The notes under the pieces: generated by a model
What the model saw: the letters and a program-made list of their open reading frames with translations, nothing else
Told to the model about the DNA's origin: nothing
Database searches by the model: none
In this document: positions 52,842 through 61,800 of the stretch, piece after piece
Layout: every line of letters begins with the position of its first letter
Numbering within the stretch: the first letter of the stretch is position 1
IMG/VR virus record: IMGVR_UViG_3300040801_003393
Coordinates: 1-64,000 of that record
DNA: 64,000 bases
DNA from: a virus
Direction: 5' to 3' (one strand)
Program-made: the position numbers and the translations under genes

Positions 52842-55800
52842 ATGGCAAGAATTCGAAGTGTAGATTTTCTACCAGAGATTTTTAAAACTACAACTAACAA
52901 AAAGTTTTTAGGTTCTACTCTTGATCAGTTAATACAAGAACCAAAACTAAAGGTAACACAAGGTTATATTGGCCGCAGGTCAGGCGCTGGGGTAGGGGTC
53001 AATGACACATATCTCATTGAGCCTACAGTCAGTCGGGAAAATTATCAGTTAGAGCCAGGTATTATTTTTAATGATAAGAATGGTGTTGCAGTTGATGCAT
53101 TAACTTATCCTGGGTTAGTTGACGGGTTGAACGTGCGTGGAGCATTAGTTAATAACCACAATAGATTATTCGAAGCAGAGACCTATTCGTGGGACCCGCT
53201 GTTTAACTTTGATAAATTTGTAAATTATAGTCAATATTATTGGCTACCGGAAGGTCCGTCGTCGGTTAACGTTCAAGCTGAAGAAGTATTGCTTGAAGAT
53301 GAGTTCGATGTCTCTCGGAATGATGGTGATAGTTCATACACCTTTTCCGGTAAAGCTGGTCAAAACCCAATTTTAACTTTAGTTCGTGGTGGAACGTATA
53401 CATTTAATGTAGGACAAACTGGCCATCCATTCTGGATACAAACTGAACCCGGATTGACGGGACATGTAAGTTGGGCGGAAAATATTTCTAGTAGAGAAAT
53501 ACTCGGGGTAGTAAACAACGGTGATGATAATGGTACTATAACATTTAATGTTCCATTGAGCAACGGACAAGATTTCTACGACACACTACTTGACCTAGGT
53601 CCTGTCGACTTAGCAACAATGGTTAAATTTAATGAAATTAACCGTAAGCCACTGGACGAAATCGTTTCAATTAACGAGATCGAAAACCTCGAAAATAAAA
53701 CTATTGTATTTGTTAACCCAACGGTCGGCGATGCAACTACCTTGGGTTGGGTAATCGAGGCATTACCAAATTATGCCGACTATAGTAATAGCGGAGATTT
53801 CAGCACCACAACCGTATTGACGTCGTTGTCAGAAAGATATCAGATTTTTAAAATTTTTATTGTATATGACAACTGGGGCGAAAACCCAATTATTAATTTG
53901 GTCCCTATTCAAACTGTAAATCAGTTTGAGAAGTTTACTATTCAATATGGACCAGTGTATAGTAATATCGGCTTTTATAAAAATTCCTCCGGTGTATTTG
54001 AACAAATTCCGAGAATAACTGCACCACTTGACCAACTATTCTACCAAGACGGCAACAATGAAGATATCTTTGGTGTTATTAACTTAGTTGACGCAAACGA
54101 ATCAGCTACTTTGTTTATTTCAGATATCATTGGAAATGATTCTTATACTAGCCCAAATGGCGTCGAGTTTACTAACGGTCTTAAAGTAAAATTTAGAGGC
54201 GATGTAGTTCCAGCAGAATATACCAACGAAGAGTATTATGTAGAAGGTGTAGGCACATCTATTAAGCTATTACCGGTAAGAGATTTTATTACGCCTGAGC
54301 CATATACTAAAAATGCATCAGATCCATTTGACTCGTTGCCATACGATTCCATTGCATATGATGGTAGTTTAAACTCACCGCTTGAAGAAGATTACTTAAC
54401 GATTAATAGAGCCAGTCAGGATCTGAACGCTTGGACTAGATCAAATCGTTGGTTCCATATTGATGTATTGCAAAAGTCGGCAGACTATAACAATGTAACA
54501 TTGGTTGTAGATCAGACTAGTAGAGCAAAGCGACCAATAATTGAATTCGAATCAAACTTGCAACTTTTTAACTTCGGCGCGGTTGCAAAAACACCCGTTA
54601 ATGTAATAGATACAAAAGAAGTAGATGCATTAAGTAACGTTCATGGTAGTCTGGGTTATGCAGTCGACGGATTTATTTTGTCCGAGGGCTCACGTATAAT
54701 CTTTGCAGCCGATACTGACCCGAATGTAAAAAATAAAATTTTTAATGTATCGTTTGAGGACCTGGACAATAGCGGAACAGAAACGTTAGTTTTAACGTTG
54801 GCCGAAGATGGCAACGTAGTTGAAGACGACGTAGTATTGGTTACCAGTGGATTAACGCAGCAAGGAAAAACATACCACTTTAGTAACAATCAGTGGGTAT
54901 TAGCACAGCAAAAGAATAGTGTAAACCAGCCACCGTTATTTGATATTTTTGACAACGACAATATTAGTTTCTCTGATATTTCAAAATACCAAGCATCAAC
55001 ATTTAAAGGAAGCAAACTTTTTAGTTATGCAATTGGTAACGGTTCAAACGATATTGTATTAGGGTTCCCACTACAGTATCTAAACATTGGCAACCTTGGC
55101 GATATTGTTTTTGAAAATAACTTGTATATAGATACATTTTTGTATGTTGAAAATTCAGTCAGCCAGGAACTTCCAATTAGCAGTGGATTTGTTAAGCAGT
55201 TCTCATCAGCAACAGAGTACAATTGGCGCATTGGTTGGACTAGATCTGCAGAAAGAATGTATGTCCCTCAAGTGTTTAACTTTACATATACCGGAGCACC
55301 ATTACAATTAGATGTAACACCAAGAACAGATTTAGAAGTCCCGTCTATTAAAATATTTGTTAACAACTCTTTTGTTCCGTCAACAGATTATGCAGTAACG
55401 ACGCATGACAGGGGAACGACGATTGCATTTAATGAAATTGTTGCTACAGATTCAAAAGTAGAGGTGCTAATTTACTCTGACGAGGTTAGCGACATCGGTT
55501 ACTATGAAGTGCCACGAAACCTGTCACAGAATATTTTTAATGAAAATACAGATAGGTTGACATTAGGAACAATTAGAAATCACTATAATAGCCTAGCACA
55601 AAATATTTTAAACCTAGTAGGAAATATCAACGGTGCTAATAACATTAGAGACCTAGGCAATGTTTCGAGTTACGGCGATATTATAATACAGCATGCCGCA
55701 CCGTTAGCATTGGCTGCTAAGTTTATTCGCACACGAGAGTACGACCTGTTTGAGGCAATTAAATTCAATGGTCGGTATTACGAAAAGTACAAGAATCAAT

Positions 55801-58800
55801 TATTAGATTGGGTGCAAAAAAACGATATTGCAGATCTTTCAATTGACGAAATTTTAGAACATGCAGTAGCAAATATTACGGCTGGTAAAACCCTCGACCA
55901 TGCATTTTATAATTCAGATATGTTACCAGCCGGCAATGATTACGACGTTGTAACCCATCAAATTACAGCGATCAGTACAGATACATTCGATATCATTAAT
56001 GTATATGATTTTACAAAGGCCAACTCGAAAGCCATATTAGTATATCTTAACGATACGCTGTTGGTTAAAGATCATGACTATATTGTAGCTGACGACGGCC
56101 CAAGGATAACACTATTAATCGACTCAAACATTGACGATATTTTGACAATAAAAGAGTACAGGGACACAGCTGGGTCAATGTTGCCTGCCACCCCAACCAA
56201 GTTGGGTTTGTATCCAAAGTATCTGCCAGAAAAGTTTGTAGACAATACATTCATTACACCAACTGAAGTTATTAGGGGTCACGACGGATCTATAACCGTT
56301 GCATTCGGTGACCTTAGAGATGACGTTTTGTTAGAATTTGAACGTCGCATATACAATAACATCAAGGTCAATGATAATATTCCGTTGTTATCTGATGATG
56401 TTATACCAGGACAGTATCGTAATACTGGTTATTCAGATATTGAAATAACAGAAATTCTGTCACCGTCATTCTTATCTTGGGTTGGTTGGAACCGACTTGA
56501 TTATAGGGAGCAAGACTATAGAGCAAATGATAGTCGCACCTGGAACTATAGCTCTTCGAGTAGCGTAATAGATGATTCTCTCTTAAAAGGTCATTGGCGT
56601 GGAGTATTCAAATATTTCTATGATACAGACGCTCCACATACACGACCATGGGAAATGTTAGGTTTAACTGAAGAGCCATCCTGGTGGGAAAATCAGTACG
56701 GTCCTGCACCATATACATCAGGCAACTTAGTTCTATGGGATGATCTAGAAGCTGGTATAATCCGGGACCCAAATGGAGAGTATATTGACGAAAGATATAT
56801 TCGTCCAGGACTAACAGATATAATTCCTGTCGACGGCGAAGGTAATTTACTAACGCCAATGGAAACGGTTGTTAAGACCTATTCGTCATACAACTTTAAA
56901 AAATCCTGGAGAATCGGCGATTTGGCACCAGTTGAGGCTGCCTGGAGACGTTCTTCATTATGGCCGTTCGCAGTACAACGATTGTTGGCCCTAACTAAGC
57001 CAGCACAATATTTTGCACTAATGGCTGACAGAGATCGTTACACATATAACGAGGAACTTCAGCAGTACCTATTAGATGGAAGATACCGTCTTGATTCTCG
57101 AGCAATCGAAGTATTAACATCGGATACTCCAAAACACAGTTACATTAACTGGATTATTGAATACAATAAACATTATGGTTATAACTCGGCTGACGAATTA
57201 GTTGAGAGTTTAAGTAACCTTGATGTTAACCTTTGCTATAGAATGGGCTCATTCACTGATAAGAATAGACTGAAGATTTTTACAGATAAGAGCTCGCCAG
57301 ATTCTACTAACAATAGTTTACTCCTACCAGATGAAAGCTATAACTTGTTACTGTATAGAAACCAACCATTTGACGAAATTATATATTCATCGGTTATTGT
57401 ACAAAGAGTTGAAGACGGATATTCAGTATTTGGTAACTCAACAACTGACCCGTATTTTAAAATAATGCAGAGCATTCCAAATGGAAACTTTAAAACTTTC
57501 CAAATTGGTCGAACAACAAAGTCAGCAACAACTATTAGAGTTCCGCAGGACTTTAGAGATTCTGTAGTTTACATTCCATACGGATACGTCTTCTCCAATA
57601 AGCACCAGGTAGTAGATTTCTTAGTAAGTTACGGTGAATACTTGTCTCGTGTTGGTGTCAAATTTAACAACAGTCAAGATACAGTAGATCTCGATTGGAC
57701 ACAAATGGCCAAGGAGTTTATATACTGGGTTGATCAGGGTTGGAGTATTGGAAGTGTTATTAACCTAAACCCAACAGCAGAATCATTGGAGTTTGAGCGA
57801 GAGTTAGCAATTGTTGATAGTTTACTTAATTTAGCAGTTAATGAGCAACCTCTCGATCAAAACAATATACCATTGGCGCCTGCTGATTATGTAATCGATC
57901 GACTTGAGAATAACTTTAAGTTGACGACACTCAATGATCGCATTTTAAGTTACCTAAATCTCCAGTTAACCAGCTTCGAACACTTGTTAATATTAGATAA
58001 CACAAGTATTTTCAATGATGTAATTTATTCGCCAGTGACCGGAGTCAGGCAGAACCGAGTTAAACTTGTTGGCTATACAGTTAACGAGTGGAACGGTCAA
58101 CTTGATGCGCAAGGATTTTTATTTAGTGACAATAAAATTGATGAATGGGTCTACACAAAATCCTATAGTAAAGGAAGCATTGTTAAGTTTAAGAATTCAT
58201 ATTGGACTGCAATAAAACCAATAAACCCATCGGAGATGTTTGATTACGACGCATGGGTTAAGATCGAGCCTAGCGATATATCAACTGGATTGTTATCTAA
58301 CCTAGCTACAAAGTCTGATCAAATGTTGCAATTCTATAACAATAAAACTGCAAACCTTGAATCAGATGCAGATTTGTTGGCATTAGGTTTAACTGGTTTT
58401 AGACCTCGTGAGTATATGTCATCATTGGATCTAGACGACATCTCGCAGGTAAACATCTATAGTGACTTAATAAAACAAAAAGGAACTTTAGACAGTTTAG
58501 GAATGTTTAAGAACATAACACTAAACGGAAACAAAACTGAATATAAGATTTTCGAAAACTGGGCAATACGTCGGGCACAATATGGTGCAACTGCGTCGCG
58601 AGCTTATTTTGAATTGCAACTAGACGAAGCGCAGCATAACGCAAATCCAACGTCAATTGCTATAGTAAATGGCCCAACTGAAGTAACAGATGCTGACCAG
58701 AAAGTTACTCTGAATCAGATTTACAAACAAAGTGTAAAGCATACCTCAAAAGATATTTTACCTTTGTTAACTGAAAAAGTTACAGACGTAAGTCTACCAT

Positions 58801-61800
58801 ATGCTGGATTTGTTGACTTTGAAGATGTAGATTTCTATACCTTCTCGTTAGATACGTTTGAAACCATTGACGCAAATTTAAGTGATATAATTGATAGTAC
58901 ACTAATTTGGGTCGCTAAAGATACAGATTATGACTGGAACGTATATCGTGTTACCGCTATAAGTCCGCCTGTTGTTCGAGTGCAAGATAACTTAAATGGA
59001 ACTTTAACAATTGAGTTTGCAGCACCACACCAGCTAACAGCAAATACAGTTATTATTATCAAGTATTTTGATAGTCAGATAGATGGAACATATCGAGTTA
59101 ATGGAATTGTTAACGAAAAGAAGGTACAAGTCAATGGATCATTGTTAGAAGATCAAACAGTAATTGAAGATGAAGTTGGCTCGGCGTTTAAGTTAGTGTC
59201 AGTTAGGGTTGATTACCCATCATCAATTGTAGACTCGCCATTTGACAAGCAATTATTTGCTGATGATCGTATTTGGGTTAACAATGACGGTGGATTAGCG
59301 AGAGTATATGAGAAAGAACGTGCGTTTACTTCAGTTGGATCACTCGAGTCAACTGTATCTTCGAGCGAGTCTGATTTTGGATCAGCAATTGCGCAAGGAA
59401 GAAACAATACCGGGGCAATAGTTGGCGACGTGCTTAATAATGGTAGCAAAGGTATACTTTATTGCTATAATAAGGCTACAGCATCAGAATATATTTTACA
59501 TAGCTTATTAGACTTATCGCATTTACCAGTTAACCATTTAGGAAAAACGCTAGCAATGGCAACCAATGTTGCTGCGGTAGCGGCTGATGGCATGGTAGCA
59601 ATTATTAATCGTAATGTTGCTAAGGACGTATTTGAGTTTACACAAATATTACCAGAATACCCAAGTGGGTTTGGTCAGGCAATTACAATAAGTGCCGATG
59701 AACGTTGGTTGTTTATTACCGAGTACGAGCAATTTTCCGATGACCCATATCTGACTCTTGATACGCAACGGTTGCACATTTACCAGCAAATTAAATATCA
59801 GGACCAGGAAGTCACCTATACTGCCACCGGAACACAAACACAGTTTGAATTAGAAGGATATGTTGTAATAGGTACAACAGCGTCGGCAAATAATCAGGTA
59901 ACTGTTACAGTTAATGGAAATAAAGTAACAAATTATGTTGTAAATGGGCCAACTATACAATTTACATCTGCACCACCAGCTGGCGCCATTGTAAATATTC
60001 GTCGTAACGATATACAAACATTTGAAAGTGACGGTTCAACTACTACATTTACAGTTAATGGACTGCATGCTATTAACGGCATTGAGTCTATTTCTGTATA
60101 TGTTGAGAATAAGATTTTACGTCCGAACGAGGACTATACCTTTAGTGGCATAGATTTAGAATTGTTAGTTGCACCACCAGCAGGAGATGCAATAACCGTA
60201 AGAACGGGCAACTATTATGTCGAAGTGTCGGAGATAGATTTTAACGTTGATGATGCACAATATGGTTTATCCATTGATGTTGGCGAAGATGCCCAACAAA
60301 TAGTTGTTGGCGCACCTGGACTTTCTGAACATGGGCCAAGTAGTACAACCGTTAATAATGTTGGGCGAGTTATACTTTACAATAGAGCAGTTGAACGGTT
60401 TGTTGCTACAATAGATGGGCAAGCCGGCGTTACAACTTTACGCACACCTAAGGCAACATCTCAAGTTTGGGTGAATGGTGTACCTCTAGAGCCTGCACAG
60501 TTTAATAAAAACCCACAGTATACAATAAGTGGAAATATTATAACCTTAACTGGTGTTGAAATTAAGGCAGGTGATTTTATTGATGTTGACATTAATGATT
60601 TCATAGACTATCAAACATTAGATATAAACGTCCCACGTGAAGATGCTCTTTTTGGTAGCGCAGTTAGCCTATGTCGTTCGGAGTGTGCATTGTATGTAGG
60701 TGCACCTGGCGACATAATCTCAGGGAAGAAAGATGCAGGTTCAGTGACACGATTTGTTAATATGTCAAGAATGACTGGGGTACTAGTTGGTACAAATCAA
60801 AATCCAACAGTCACAGTTGGCGATTCAATTAGAGTTAACAACGTTGAGGTTATTTTTACCAACACGAATGTTGAACAAGTAGCTACCGACATTAATAATA
60901 CGTTAATACCTAACGTACGAGCATATGTAAGTGATGGATACTTGGTTATTGAACTTAAAAATAAAGAAGTAGCATCTTTAGCTAATAGGTTGAAAGTTAC
61001 ACCTGGGCGGTCAGCAATCAATAACGACATTGAGGCGTTTAATAACTTAGGTTTAGCTCCATATCAGTATACTCAAACAATTACCGCTCCAGATCCAGAG
61101 AGTTTTGGTCGATTCGGAAATGCTGTACAAATTGATTATAACATGAATCAGTTGTATGTTGCAGCCGAGAACATGAGTGCGAAAAAGATTGCTATATTTG
61201 ATAATAGAGAGACAACGTTTGACGGAAGAACTTTACGATTTGTTGATATATACGATCGATCTGGTGTAGTTTATACATATGATGTTCTACGTGACGAGAC
61301 TAGATTTACTCCAGGTAAACTAGCATATGGTGAACAAGTATACGACTTTAAATTGCAAAATTCAAATGGATTTGGCCAACGCATTAGTGTAGTTGATGGA
61401 CTAATGATGGTGGGTTCACCAGGATATGACGAGCCAACTGTTGATGCTGGTAGGGTTGCATTGTTCTATAACTTCAAGCGTAAGCTGACCTGGACTGACA
61501 TTAAAGTTGAACAGCCTAGAACAGACGTAACGTTAATTAATAGCGCATTTATCTACGACTACACAACAAGTCAAGTAAAACAATACCTTGACTATATCGA
61601 TCCATTGAATGGAAAAATACTAGGCCCAGCAGCACAAAACCTAGATTACATTCGCGGCGACGATCCAGCACAATACATGGCCTCTACCGAAGGCCCATTA
61701 TGGGGCGAAGCACAAGTTGGCCAAATGTGGTGGGATACATCTACGGTACGATTCCTAGACTATTTCCAGGATGATATTAAGCGCGGTTTGAAACGATGGG

